Shown: positions 37,626-46,605 of the stretch, piece after piece
Position numbering within the stretch: position 1 is the first letter of the stretch
How the letters are laid out: each line of letters starts with the position of its first letter
Origin: S5-A14a sp022766365
GTDB taxonomy: Bacteria; Bacillota; Clostridia; Peptostreptococcales; Anaerovoracaceae
Assembly (NCBI GenBank): GCA_050313295.1
Contig: JBNPLD010000004.1
Length of the DNA: 64,000 bases
Reading direction: 5' to 3' (one strand)
Notes under the pieces: model-generated
Told to the model about the DNA's origin: nothing
The model's database searches: none
The model's input: only the letters and a program-made list of their open reading frames with translations
Made by a program: the position numbers and the translations under genes

Positions 37626-38972
37626 ATGATCAATGTAATACCTGATAATGTAAGCGATAAGACAAATGTCTTTGATGTACTCAAGGAGAGGGGTTTCATC
37701 GAACAGGTTACTGACGAAGAAGCTGTTCGAGAGCTTCTTGGAAAAGAGAAGATAAAATTTTATATCGGTTTTGACCCGACTGCGGATTGCCTTCACGTGG
37801 GGCACTTTATGCAAGTTATAATTATGATGTATATGCAGAAATATGGGCATACTCCCGTAGTGGTAATCGGCGGCGGAACCGGTATGGTTGGCGATCCTTC
37901 AGGCAGAACGGATATGAGAAAGATGATGACTCCCGAAACCATTGAGGAGAATTGTAGAGCTTTTGAGAAACTTTTCGTAAAATTTTTGGATTTCGATCAC
38001 GAGTGGAAGTATGAGGGCAATAATGGAGTATATCAGCCCGGACATGAGAACAAGATACCTGATGCCGGTAAAGCGGTTACTGTCAACAACGCATCGTGGC
38101 TTTTACCACTGAATTACATCGAATTTGTCAGAAAGATAGGGACACATTTTAATGTCAATACCATGCTTAGAGCTGAGTGCTTCAAGCAGAGAATGGCGCA
38201 GGGATTGTCTTTCTTTGAATTTAATTATATGTTGATGCAGTCATATGACTTCATGGTTATGGCAAGGGACTTTGATGTTAAGATGCAGTTCGGCGGAAAT
38301 GACCAGTGGTCTAACATAATCGGTGGTGTGGATTTGACCAGAAAGGAAGTCGGCAAGAAAGTCTACGGTATGACTTTCAGCCTTCTCACCACCAGTGAAG
38401 GTAAGAAGATGGGAAAGACTCAAAAGGGAGCCCTGTGGTTAGATGCCGATAGGACGTCTCCTTATGACTTCTTCCAGTATTGGAGGAATGTGGCTGATGC
38501 TGATGTGGACAAGTGCCTGAGAATGTTAACTTTCCTACCTATGGATGAGGTAGAAAGACTTTCAAAGCTTGAAGGAGCAGAAATAAACAGAGCGAAAGAA
38601 ATCTTAGCCTTTGAAATCACTAAACTGGTTCACGGAGAAGATGAAGCTCGGAAAGCATTGGACGCCGCAAGAGCGGCCTTTGTCGGAGGTGTAGGAGCTT
38701 CTGCTGTGGCAACGGCAGATATCCCGACAACAGAATTCTCTTCTTCGGAATTTGAAGGAGAAGGAAAGGGTCTTGTAAGTCTGCTTAAGCATTTGGGCTT
38801 GGTTCAATCTAACAGCGACGGCTTCAGAACCATCGAACAAGGGGGCGTTTCTATAAATGGTAACAGAATAGATGACAAGCGTTATCAAGTGACTGCTGCA
38901 GACTTTGAAGATGGTCAGATTGTCATCAAAAAAGGAAAGAAAAAATATCACAAGGTAGTAATTAAGAAGTAA
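37626..38972 (+). CDS. tyrS: Tyrosyl-tRNA synthetase
   Basis: 448 residues, class Ic: HIGH-type motif in CLHVGHF (preceded by FDPTAD), KMSKS-type motif KMGKT, and a C-terminal S4-like RNA-binding domain (about 380-448; GLVQSNSDGFRTIEQGGVSING). It charges tRNA-Tyr. AGGAGAG precedes ATG 37626. Only 91 bp separate it from upp and no T-box leader is visible, unlike many Firmicute tyrS genes. Confidence 0.96.
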   Translation: MINVIPDNVSDKTNVFDVLKERGFIEQVTDEEAVRELLGKEKIKFYIGFDPTADCLHVGHFMQVIIMMYMQKYGHTPVVVIGGGTGMVGDPSGRTDMRKMMTPETIEENCRAFEKLFVKFLDFDHEWKYEGNNGVYQPGHENKIPDAGKAVTVNNASWLLPLNYIEFVRKIGTHFNVNTMLRAECFKQRMAQGLSFFEFNYMLMQSYDFMVMARDFDVKMQFGGNDQWSNIIGGVDLTRKEVGKKVYGMTFSLLTTSEGKKMGKTQKGALWLDADRTSPYDFFQYWRNVADADVDKCLRMLTFLPMDEVERLSKLEGAEINRAKEILAFEITKLVHGEDEARKALDAARAAFVGGVGASAVATADIPTTEFSSSEFEGEGKGLVSLLKHLGLVQSNSDGFRTIEQGGVSINGNRIDDKRYQVTAADFEDGQIVIKKGKKKYHKVVIKK

Positions 38973-39025
38973 TCGGGAAAAATTAAGAAGAAATAGCACA
39001 ATAGATAAGCAAATCGATATAAAAA

Positions 39026-39060
39026 GAGCGGATAGGTCGATGACCTGTTCGCTCCTTTTC
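39026..39060 (+). terminator. Terminator of tyrS
   Basis: GAGCGGATAGGTC pairs with GACCTGTTCGCTC around a GAT loop, then CTTTTC. The rest of 38973-39237 has no gene. Confidence 0.88.
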
Positions 39061-39237
39061 AAATCATGATTTCTATGCTGACTTATAACTAACGGTAGGG
39101 ACATTTCAATTGAGTGTGCGAGGGCGTGATGGTAATAGGTTTTCTTTGGACTTTCAGGAAGAGTCGTGCCCGAATGATTACTTGTTCTATGGATTTAGCA
39201 CACAATTCGTTCTTCATATTCTAATGCTTTTCGGCAA

Positions 39238-40011
39238 CTAAAATCGAAGTGAAAGGCAGGTGAGGCTGCCGTCAATTTTCCTGAATTCATCAGTTTCTAC
39301 AAGCTTTACAGGATAACCTAAATCCTCAATGATCTTGAGAGTTTTAGGATAGCCATCAGGTACCAGAACTGTCCCGTTTATATACATGCTGTTGATTGCA
39401 TACAGTTCATCACTATCCACGACAAATTTGTTGAATTTGTCGAAAGCCGGTTCATTGTTCATAGCTGAAGAAACCAGCATGTTGTTGTTTTCCAGATAGA
39501 TAACAAAATCTTTCAAATGGAGCCCTTCGGTCACTGGGACTGTGGAAGAAGTATACCCGAACTTTGTCACGATATCATTGAACTGTTCGGCCCCTTCTGC
39601 ATTTGTACGGTCGGACTGACCGATGAAGAAATGATTACCGACCTTCATAACATCTCCGCCTTCCATGGTACCGGGCGAATCAATAAAGAAAATTTGAGAA
39701 TCTTCATAAAATTTCTTGATTGTATCAAGAATCTCATATCTTTCACCGTTTCTGGATTTCTCAGGCGAGTTTGTGATTATAGCACACTTTTCCATGACAA
39801 CAGCAGGGTCCTCAACAAAACATGAATCCGGATAACGTTCATCGCCTTCCAGTTCAGTAACTTCGAGTCCTAATTCTTTAAGTGTCGACACGTACTTGCT
39901 GTGCTGCTTTAGAGCCTTTCCATAATCCGGGGTTCCCTCTCCGAACATAGAAGTGGTTATCCCGTCTACCAGAGCTTTGCAAGGTTTTCTAGTAATCGCT
40001 TTTGTAAACAT
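39238..40011 (-). CDS. DDAH-type amidinohydrolase (dimethylarginine/arginine-like substrates)
   Basis: 257 residues of the guanidino-modifying superfamily: CFVEDPAVV, the catalytic-triad His in EGLHLKDFV, and the nucleophile Cys252 in DGSLTCLSLRF at the very C-terminus. The size fits dimethylarginine dimethylaminohydrolase, which yields citrulline, rather than the longer arginine deiminase (about 410). A citrulline product could feed ornithine; no catabolic carbamoyltransferase is in the window. An AGGAGG site lies on the minus strand. Transcribed divergently from a LysR regulator, its likely controller. Confidence 0.85.
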   Translation of the reverse strand: MFTKAITRKPCKALVDGITTSMFGEGTPDYGKALKQHSKYVSTLKELGLEVTELEGDERYPDSCFVEDPAVVMEKCAIITNSPEKSRNGERYEILDTIKKFYEDSQIFFIDSPGTMEGGDVMKVGNHFFIGQSDRTNAEGAEQFNDIVTKFGYTSSTVPVTEGLHLKDFVIYLENNNMLVSSAMNNEPAFDKFNKFVVDSDELYAINSMYINGTVLVPDGYPKTLKIIEDLGYPVKLVETDEFRKIDGSLTCLSLRF

Positions 40012-40097
40012 ATTATATCCTCCTGTTAATTAATCTGCTTGAATTACTTATGTATCAATAATATAATCTAGTTTAAGCTTAGTCAAACGTAATATAA

Positions 40098-40112
40098 TCA
40101 TCAATTTGATGA
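40098..40112. promoter_or_regulatory. Palindromic operator in the DDAH-LysR divergent promoter
   Basis: TCATCAATTTGATGA is a perfect 7-1-7 palindrome containing the T-N11-A form typical of LysR-family sites. It is centred between the two divergent start codons, with -10-like AATATAAT beside it. Confidence 0.65.
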
Positions 40113-40145
40113 GTAATTGTCATATATGTTGACAAGGAAGGATAT

Positions 40146-41033
40146 GTGATGAATATATCTCAGTATGAGGCACTGATAAGAGCAGTTGAAACGGGAACTA
40201 TGACACAGGCGGCCGAAGAACTCGGATACACTCAGTCAGGACTTACACGTGCACTGAATTCACTGGAGAAACAATGGAATATACGTCTCCTGAACAGAGG
40301 GAGAACCGGTGTTCAGCTGACAGCGGAAGGGAAGCTCCTGCTTCCATATATAAGAAGGGTATTGCTGGATCAGCATCAACTTACGGAACGAGTTAACGAG
40401 ATTAACGGCCTCAGAGACGGACTTATAAGGGTCGGTACATTCAACAGTGTTTCAGCTCAGTGGCTTCCCGGAATTATCAAGAAGTTTCATGCGGACTATC
40501 AGGGCATACAGTTTGAATTGTTACATGGTACAGATGCCCAGATAGTAAACTGGATTGAAGAAGGTCGTGTTGACGTGGGATTTGTTGCATATCCAACGAA
40601 AGATGAACTTGAAGCGGAGTTCTTGTATAGGGACCCGATCGTTAGCATATTTGCGGAATATGATCCCCATGCGAAGATGGCTACACTACCGATATCGATG
40701 ATGACAGATCTGCCATACATTGCCTTGAATGAGGGTGTAGAAGATGAGATTACCGCTATTTTAAACAGGCATAATATAAAACCGGATACACATTTTATGG
40801 AAAGCGATGATCATGCAGTAATAGCAATGGTTGAGCAGGGATTAGGAACAAGTCTGATGTCTATGATGATGATAAAAGGTTTCGACAGACATATAACTGC
40901 GATTCCATTAGATCCGCCGGGATATCGCGACTTGGGAATAGCTGTCAGGAACCATCAGCTTTTGTCATCAGCTGCCTCTGTATTCTACAGGTATGCATGC
41001 GACTGGATACGTTGTGAGTACAATGCCACGTGA
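40146..41033 (+). CDS. LysR-family transcriptional regulator
   Basis: 295 residues: an N-terminal winged HTH (about 1-60; ISQYEALIRAVETGTMTQA, AEELGYTQSGLTRALNSLE), a linker helix, and a periplasmic-binding-like effector domain (about 90-290). LysR proteins usually activate a divergent gene in response to a pathway metabolite. Here that is the DDAH-type gene, and the palindrome between them is the likely site. The start follows AAGGAAGGATATG, close enough for a ribosome site. Confidence 0.92.
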   Translation: MMNISQYEALIRAVETGTMTQAAEELGYTQSGLTRALNSLEKQWNIRLLNRGRTGVQLTAEGKLLLPYIRRVLLDQHQLTERVNEINGLRDGLIRVGTFNSVSAQWLPGIIKKFHADYQGIQFELLHGTDAQIVNWIEEGRVDVGFVAYPTKDELEAEFLYRDPIVSIFAEYDPHAKMATLPISMMTDLPYIALNEGVEDEITAILNRHNIKPDTHFMESDDHAVIAMVEQGLGTSLMSMMMIKGFDRHITAIPLDPPGYRDLGIAVRNHQLLSSAASVFYRYACDWIRCEYNAT

Positions 41034-41539
41034 AGTTAATTGGTAAAAGTTTTGCAGTCAAGTGCAAAGAACGTGTTGGGAGCGATTTGCTCTGCGGAGG
41101 GTAAATGCATGATTCAAAGTTAAATCACAGATACTATTCCTATATATAAAGCCGATATTACTGAACTTAGCAGAACCATAGCGTGCAGAACCATAGCATT
41201 TAGTCATGATTTGTATATTATAAGGCTTTCATAACAGATTTTCGCTTTATTCACAAGTAAATTGCAACGATTATTTTTAGACGGCATGGTGCTTGCAATT
41301 CTACCCCGCTATAATAAAATCCGGTTTTTCCGGAGCTTTATTTTCAAGATTATAATTTTCTAAGAAGGATTTGACAAGGGAATTTTGAGCGAGATAAACT
41401 TCACGATTTAGAGATATCATGTCGAAAATGTCCGGAAGCCTTTACAAATTTATTAATTTATGATAAATTAGAATACAAATTTTGTTAATAATAACAAAAT
41501 TTAGGACAACCAATTAATTTATTTCAGGAGGAATTTATC
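41034..41539 (+). promoter_or_regulatory. 506-bp region before the NSS transporter with a sigma54-like promoter
   Basis: No ORF. CGGCAT-GGTGC-TTGCA (41282-41297) has the exact -24/-12 spacing of sigma54 promoters with one mismatch at the first base. GCAGAACCATAGC is repeated in tandem at 41170-41182 and 41185-41197 (15-bp period), about 85 bp upstream. A small TCCGG-TTTTT-CCGGA hairpin follows at about 41322-41336. AGGAGG precedes ATG 41540. Confidence 0.4.
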
Positions 41540-42862
41540 ATGAAAGAAAGAAACATTTTTAAGAGCAAGTGGGGTTTTATTCTCACGGCAGTGGGTTCAG
41601 CGGTTGGAATGGCAAACGTTTGGGGCTTTCCGTTCAAACTAACCACAAACGGAGGCGGGGCATTTCTTGTCATCTATCTGTTTTTCATCGTGATATTTTC
41701 TTATATTGGGTTGTCCGCCGAATATGCAATAGGAAGAAGAGCTAAAACCGGAACACTGGGAGCTTACCAATACGCATGGGAAACTCGCGGTCTCGGTAGG
41801 GTCGGAAGTTTTCTGGGTTATCTTCCCTTGGCAGGATCCCTATGCATAGCCATCGGTTATGCAGTCATAATCTCTTATGTGCTTAAATCTCTGGTGCAGG
41901 CTGTCACAGGCAGTCTCATGACAGTAGATACGGATACATGGTTTGAGGGTTTTGCATTCAGAGATTTCAGCGTAGTTCCATATCACATTGCTGTCATTGT
42001 ATTGACTCTATTGACCTGTATCACCGGTGCCCGTTCCATAGAGCGAGCCAACAAAATAATGATGCCACTCTTTTTTGTGCTTTTCGTTATCCTGGCTGTA
42101 AGGGTGTCATTCCTTCCGGGAACTTTCGAGGGTTACAAGTTTTTGTTCTCGCCGGAGTGGTCTCACTTAAAAGATCCTAAAGTCATTGTTGGAGCAATGG
42201 GGCAGGCGTTTTTCTCCCTTTCGATCACAGGTAGTGGCATGATAGTCTGCGGAGCATACCTAGATAAAAAAGAAAGCATTGTTTACGGTGCCAAACAAAC
42301 AGGACTTTTTGACACCATCGCTGCCATGGTAGCGGCACTGGTAATTGTTCCTGCTGTTTTCTCATATAATATGGAGCAGGCAGGAGGACCCGGACTTCTG
42401 TTTGTGACTTTACCCCGTATTCTTCAGCAAATGCAAGGAGGACGAATTTTTGCAGTCATATTGTTCCTGGCGGTTTTTTTCGGGGGCATCACATCCTTGC
42501 AGAATATGTTTGAAGTGGTCTGCGAATCCATTTTGCACAAAACGCCTCGAGCCGACAGAAAGCCAGTTCTCTTTGCCATCGGTATCGTAACTTTTGTTCC
42601 CGGAGTATTCATGGAAGCGATTGTGAACTGGGGTCCGTGGATGGACCTGGTTTCCATATATATCATTCCAATCGGTGCAACACTCGGTGCCATTTCGTGG
42701 TTTTGGGTCATGGATAAGAAAGAACTTATGGATGAAATCAATACGTTTGAAGGTGAAGGGAAGAAGTACGGAAGGATATGGCACTTCCTCGGCAAATACC
42801 TCTATACTCCTTTAGCGATGATAATCTGTATTGTTGCTCTTGCATTCAAGGTTGCATTCTAG
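41540..42862 (+). CDS. Neurotransmitter:sodium symporter (NSS) family transporter
   Basis: 440 residues, about 11 TM helices, beginning with the LeuT-type TM1 motif VGSAVGMANVWGFPFKL that forms the first sodium and substrate sites. Bacterial NSS members import amino acids with sodium, for example leucine, tryptophan or tyrosine. Length and helix count match the bacterial 11- or 12-helix forms. In this amino-acid fermenter it is a plausible nutrient importer; the substrate is not readable. Monocistronic. Confidence 0.9.
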   Translation: MKERNIFKSKWGFILTAVGSAVGMANVWGFPFKLTTNGGGAFLVIYLFFIVIFSYIGLSAEYAIGRRAKTGTLGAYQYAWETRGLGRVGSFLGYLPLAGSLCIAIGYAVIISYVLKSLVQAVTGSLMTVDTDTWFEGFAFRDFSVVPYHIAVIVLTLLTCITGARSIERANKIMMPLFFVLFVILAVRVSFLPGTFEGYKFLFSPEWSHLKDPKVIVGAMGQAFFSLSITGSGMIVCGAYLDKKESIVYGAKQTGLFDTIAAMVAALVIVPAVFSYNMEQAGGPGLLFVTLPRILQQMQGGRIFAVILFLAVFFGGITSLQNMFEVVCESILHKTPRADRKPVLFAIGIVTFVPGVFMEAIVNWGPWMDLVSIYIIPIGATLGAISWFWVMDKKELMDEINTFEGEGKKYGRIWHFLGKYLYTPLAMIICIVALAFKVAF

Positions 42863-42941
42863 GCTTAAAGTTTTTAACAAGTGAGCAAGGTAAATCTTAT
42901 ATTTTGAATCGGAAGGGTATGGAAACCTTAAAATTTGGTAC

Positions 42942-43500
42942 TTGCAAACCTTCTCTCATTATTATATAATAGTTACCGCGTTGTGTATGCTGATCCTCAG
43001 ACGGTAGAGGTTGGCAAGATAGCTGAGATAACTAATGTAACAATGTAACTCAGTTAATATTGCAGCGCATATCCTGTGGCTAGAGGTTGTCAGACAACGA
43101 GAATGATTTTGGCGGAGCGATTGTCTCTTGCATTTTAACGGATCAGACGGTATCAGTATGATATCCATTGATATCATCGTGACCGTCAGGTTGCAGTCGA
43201 AACCCATCGAAATCATTGAGTGTCAAAGGCTTAAATCACTCGGGGTACACAGGCTAGAAATCCAATTTTTTAGAATTGCCGACCAGGATGTGACGATATA
43301 GGAACATCTCAGTAGGCAGAACCGAAAAGTATCCATCTTAAGCGAAACAGAGCTCACGATTAGGACAGAAAGAGTCTTGAATAGCGGTATGCCGGCGTAG
43401 GCAGAATGCTTATATTCGGTGAGAAGATCAAAATAGCCTGAGCGGAGTCAACTGTTTTGTACGGTGGAGATGGAAATCAGTAGGTGGAAAGGGAAAAGAG
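42942..43500 (+). ncRNA. Roughly 525-nt structured leader or independent ncRNA before rplM
   Basis: A strong promoter (TTGCAA 42942-42947, 17 nt, TATAAT 42965-42970) is followed by about 525 nt without an ORF before the rplM start. The segment folds locally: GACGGT (43146-43151) with ACCGTC (43182-43187) encloses ATGATATC-CATT-GATATCAT; GAGTG with CACTC near 43217-43240; and a 7-bp CTAGAAA/TTTTTAG stem near 43250-43273. No T-run terminator is seen, so it probably runs into rplM-rpsI. It matches no RNA class I can recognise. Ordinary L13 leaders are far shorter. Confidence 0.5.
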
Positions 43501-43929
43501 ATGAAATCATTTATTGCAAAGCCTCATGAAGTTGAGCGCAAGTGGTATGTGGTTGACGCAGAGGGGCAGACACTCGGAAGAGTTGCTTCAAAGGTGGCTT
43601 CAGTTCTAAGAGGAAAGAACAAGCCTACATTCACTCCTCACGTTGACTGTGGAGATTATGTAATCGTAATTAATGCTGACAAAGTTCAGGTAACCGGCAA
43701 GAAGCGCAAAGAGAAGATCTATAAGCACCACACAGGTTATCCGGGAGGTCTTAGAGAAACTACTTTTGAAAAGCTGATTGCAAAGAAGCCCGATGAGGTT
43801 ATCAGACATGCTGTTAAAGGTATGATGCCAAAGGGTAAGCTCGGCCGTCAGATGTATAAGAAGCTGAAAGTGTATGCAGGACCTGAACACGGACATGCAG
43901 CACAGAAGCCGGAAGTATTGGAATTTTAA
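43501..43929 (+). CDS. rplM: 50S ribosomal protein L13
   Basis: 142 residues with the L13 pattern WYVVDAEGQTLGRVASKVAS, HVDCGDYVIVINADKV, HTGYPGGL and HAVKGMMPKGKLGRQMYKKL. A large-subunit assembly protein. First gene of the two-gene rplM-rpsI operon, 19 nt from rpsI. Its unusually long upstream region is described separately. Confidence 0.98.
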   Translation: MKSFIAKPHEVERKWYVVDAEGQTLGRVASKVASVLRGKNKPTFTPHVDCGDYVIVINADKVQVTGKKRKEKIYKHHTGYPGGLRETTFEKLIAKKPDEVIRHAVKGMMPKGKLGRQMYKKLKVYAGPEHGHAAQKPEVLEF

Positions 43930-43948
43930 GGAAAGGGAGGAATAGACG

Positions 43949-44344
43949 ATGGCAAAGATCCAGTATCAGGGAACAGGAAGAAGAAAGTCCTCAGTTGCTA
44001 GAGTTAGATTAATCCCTGGAAAAGGTGAAATTCTAGTAAACAAGAAGCCTCTGGACGAATATTTCGGAATGGAGCTTCTTAAGAGAGAGGTTAAGAGACC
44101 TTTTGCAATTGCAGGTTGTGAAGGTAAATTTGATGTTGTAGCTACTGTAACAGGCGGCGGTACAACAGGTCAGGCAGGTGCGCTTAGACACGGTATTTCA
44201 AGGGCGCTTTGTGAGGCCGATAGGGAAGCATACAGACCGGCACTCAAGTCCGCAGGGTTCCTGACCAGAGACCCACGTATGAAGGAAAGAAAGAAATACG
44301 GTCTCAAGAAGGCACGTAGAGCAAGTCAGTTCTCAAAGAGATAG
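43949..44344 (+). CDS. rpsI: 30S ribosomal protein S9
   Basis: 131 residues with the S9 signature (GTGRRKSSVARVRL, GGGTTGQAGALRHGISRAL) and the conserved tail ending SQFSKR that reaches the P-site tRNA. AAAGGGAGG precedes ATG 43949. The last codons and the terminator behind them are duplicated at 50502-50566; an integrative element sits between the copies. The coding sequence is intact. Confidence 0.98.
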   Translation: MAKIQYQGTGRRKSSVARVRLIPGKGEILVNKKPLDEYFGMELLKREVKRPFAIAGCEGKFDVVATVTGGGTTGQAGALRHGISRALCEADREAYRPALKSAGFLTRDPRMKERKKYGLKKARRASQFSKR

Positions 44345-44401
44345 TCTTTCGACTTTCACAAAGATTCAAAACCCTTGCAATCGCAGGGGTTTTTCTTTTG
44401 T
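44337..44401. repeat. Left attachment repeat (rpsI end plus terminator)
   Basis: Starts inside the last codons of rpsI (AGAGATAG) and includes the terminator hairpin ACCCTTGC-AATC-GCAGGGGT with its T run. 44369-44401 is identical to 50534-50566 (33 nt). The first 32 nt match 50502-50533 with substitutions but no gaps. Interpreted as one att site. Confidence 0.85.
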
Positions 44402-44433
44402 GGGAATCAAAGAAAAACGCTGGAATTTGATTT

Positions 44434-44464
44434 ACTTGCAACGTACTTGCAACACACTTGCAAC
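44434..44464. repeat. Left integrase arm-type sites (3 x ACTTGCAAC)
   Basis: ACTTGCAAC occurs at 44434-44442, 44445-44453 and 44456-44464, an exact 11-bp period (one helical turn). The same motif recurs near the right end, as expected for arm-type binding sites of a Tn916/lambda-like integrase. Confidence 0.7.
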
Positions 44465-44528
44465 AAATTGATAAAATGTATGAGATGCATCACACAGGAT
44501 AGCATCTCTTTTTTGTCCAATAATGGCA

Positions 44529-45608
44529 TTAGTCGATGAAACATTCCAGTTTGTTAACCGCATCAAGTACAACATTTACATCAAGATGTGTATAGACTGT
44601 TTCGGTTACATTTCCCTGAGAGTGACCTGCAAGCTTCGACCTTATAGTAGGTGAAACATCCAGATCGGCAAGAAGGGAAGTAAAGGTGTGTCTTGTAGCA
44701 TGAATCGTATATGGCCAGCCCAGATTATCCATAAGCTTCATGAAATTTGTTCTGTAGTTATCATAGTTAACCGGCTTATCGCCCTGGCTCCTACCCATCT
44801 TTAGAAGATATGTGACTTTGCCATCTCCGTACCACTTCTCGAAGAATGGATAGATTGCATCTGCAATCGGCACTTTTCGCGTGGCATTGAGAGTTTTTCC
44901 TTTTGGGATGACAAAGTAGTGCTCTTCAAGATGAACATTCTCGTTCTTTAGTTCCAGGAACTCATTTATCCTGAGTCCGGTCCACATTAGGGCCAGGATA
45001 GTCTGACAGAAATCATCATCTTTCATCTGCCAAAGCTGCTCAACCTCATCGTGAGTAAGATGCTTCTCATCATCGAGTTTAACCTCATGCTTGAGTTTGT
45101 GAGCATCCAGGTTAACATATTGAGCATAATCCTTGGAAACAAGATCATACTTCATCGCATATGTGTACATCAGCTGCCACAGGATTCTTAATTTCTTGAG
45201 TGTCGGATAATTCTTGCCGCAGTTATCGACTAAATCCTGAAGATCCTGCAATCTGAGCTCGGCAAAGATTCTGTTATGAAGAGAAGTGCAGTTGTTGTAA
45301 GCATATACATAGGATTTCAGAGTTGACTCTTTTACTATCCCCTTTTTTTCTGCATGCATCTTTTCATATACTCCCACGAAAGTTGTTTTCTTCGTAGAAA
45401 CGTCATATGGGTTAGCATTGAATTCCGCCAGCTTCTGTTTAGCTTCCTTCATAGTTGCGGCGTAGCCTATAATCTGCTGCTTATATTTTGCCTTTCCCTT
45501 TTCATGGTCAAGCTCAACACCTACCGTTTTACGTATTGCATATTTGTTCCTTCTGTTACCGGAAAGTTTGGAAATGCTTCCATAGCCATTTGGATTTCTC
45601 ATGCTCAT
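44529..45608 (-). CDS. int: Tyrosine recombinase (integrase) of the element
   Basis: 359 residues from the ATG of MSMRNPNGYGS, which follows GGGAGC by about 9 nt; an upstream in-frame extension to 45761 is not supported. An N-terminal arm-binding region (about 1-60) and a core-binding SAM-like domain (about 65-165) precede the catalytic domain, with Arg in MWTGLRINEFLEL, HxxR in IHATRHTFTSL, and the nucleophile Tyr in TETVYTHLD preceded by LAGHS. It catalyses integration and excision at the rpsI att site. Divergent from the small HTH gene. Confidence 0.93.
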   Translation of the reverse strand: MSMRNPNGYGSISKLSGNRRNKYAIRKTVGVELDHEKGKAKYKQQIIGYAATMKEAKQKLAEFNANPYDVSTKKTTFVGVYEKMHAEKKGIVKESTLKSYVYAYNNCTSLHNRIFAELRLQDLQDLVDNCGKNYPTLKKLRILWQLMYTYAMKYDLVSKDYAQYVNLDAHKLKHEVKLDDEKHLTHDEVEQLWQMKDDDFCQTILALMWTGLRINEFLELKNENVHLEEHYFVIPKGKTLNATRKVPIADAIYPFFEKWYGDGKVTYLLKMGRSQGDKPVNYDNYRTNFMKLMDNLGWPYTIHATRHTFTSLLADLDVSPTIRSKLAGHSQGNVTETVYTHLDVNVVLDAVNKLECFID

Positions 45609-45672
45609 ATATATCAGCTCCCTTCGTCCAATAAAGCGTTTTGAAATAACATGTACACGGTCGTAAACTGAA

Positions 45673-45900
45673 ATGATTGAACGACTGACAGATGACAGAA
45701 AAGTATATGTTGAAACCCCAAGATTTACAGGCAGAAATGTGAAAATTAGTGAAATTGCCAAAGCAACCGGTAAGGATTCAAATTATATAAGAGTTGGATT
45801 ACAGAGAGGATTACTGAAGTTCGGAATTGCATTTATGATGCATGGCTCTACTGAATATAGTTATTTTTGTCCTGATAAAAAAGTATGGGAGGTGCCATAA
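45673..45900 (+). CDS. Small HTH-like element protein
   Basis: 75 residues with a predicted helix-turn-helix (VKISEIAKATGKDSNYIRVGLQRG) followed by a short beta region ending CPDKKVWEVP. Similar small proteins occur beside integrases of phages and integrative elements of Firmicutes, where excisionase or regulatory roles are suspected. It starts 64 bp from the integrase start on the other strand, so the intergenic promoter could be shared. No recognised family name. Confidence 0.65.
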   Translation: MIERLTDDRKVYVETPRFTGRNVKISEIAKATGKDSNYIRVGLQRGLLKFGIAFMMHGSTEYSYFCPDKKVWEVP

Positions 45901-46605
45901 ATATAAGAGCTTTTCTTCTTACAACACTCTTTAATGCTCCGGTAACGATAGATATCTACTATGAACTTGCTGTAAATCACAATCTGAAAGCGGCAAATTA
46001 AGCTTTAAGGATTAAGAGTATACTGAGACATCAATGAACAGAAAAGATTAGCTAGAGAGGTACTTTTTACAGAAAAACGCACCAAATCGCCACATAAAAA
46101 CCTGAGGTGCTGCAAATTGCCGAGACTGAGTAAAAGAGAAAAAGAAGAGTGGGCGTTCTTCATCGATGAAAAACCGTAAGGAGAACTTATAACGAGAAAT
46201 GCAGAAAATGCATCTATGAATGCAAGCAGAGCTTCATATCGCAGGTGGTTTGCTGCCCGAAATAAAAAAGTAAACGAAGCTCTGACTAGAGCCATCGCGA
46301 AGCTACCTCGGGATTCTGCCCGAGGGATTACATGAATTTGAAAATATAACAGAACAGAAAACGATAAATGGAATCAAAATCAGTGGTTGTTCTTCGGGTA
46401 GTGTATCGAAATGCTGCTGATAAATCAGAGGCTATCATGGAACTATGTTGAGAAAAAATGCGGCATAGAGCCTAGTGTTGTGTTAGCAAGCATCGCATCC
46501 TTACTCCGCAAACGGAGAGGACGCACATGTAGCTTCCGAGCAACTCGACAGCTATATGCAGGGCTTCTCCCTGTGACCCGTGTGAGAAAATGAAAGGAGT
46601 CGGCA
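45885..46605 (+). pseudogene. Region of decayed micro-ORFs in the element
   Basis: 705 bp with no intact gene above 40 codons. A 38-codon frame (45885-46001, IRAFLLTTLFNAPVTIDIYYE) follows GGGAGG but would need ATA as its natural start. Near 46190-46258 a start-less frame reads CRKCIYECKQSF then VVCCPK, a zinc-knuckle pattern seen in small phage or element proteins. Near 46518-46590 frames read SEQLDSYMQGFSL and SPCDPC. A 7-bp hairpin CCTCGGG/CCCGAGG lies at 46306-46325. Together they look like small phage-type genes in decay. Confidence 0.45.

Noticed and set aside
43280..43330. Weak resemblance of the rplM leader to the 5' part of 23S rRNA (GGAACATCTCAGTA)
   Set aside because: Similarity is limited to about a dozen bases and the surrounding rRNA consensus is missing.
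43260..43500. Leader of rplM as a degenerate group II intron, RNase P or tmRNA
   Set aside because: No domain V, no RNase P universal core, no tag-peptide frame; the evidence is insufficient for any of them.
45609..45761. 51-residue N-terminal extension of the integrase
   Set aside because: No ribosome site, no resemblance to integrase N-termini, and it overlaps the divergent HTH gene; the ATG at 45608 is well supported.
46411..46593. 60-codon ORF in the element, rich in Arg and Leu
   Set aside because: No ribosome site and other frames of the same stretch look more protein-like; treated as part of the decayed region.
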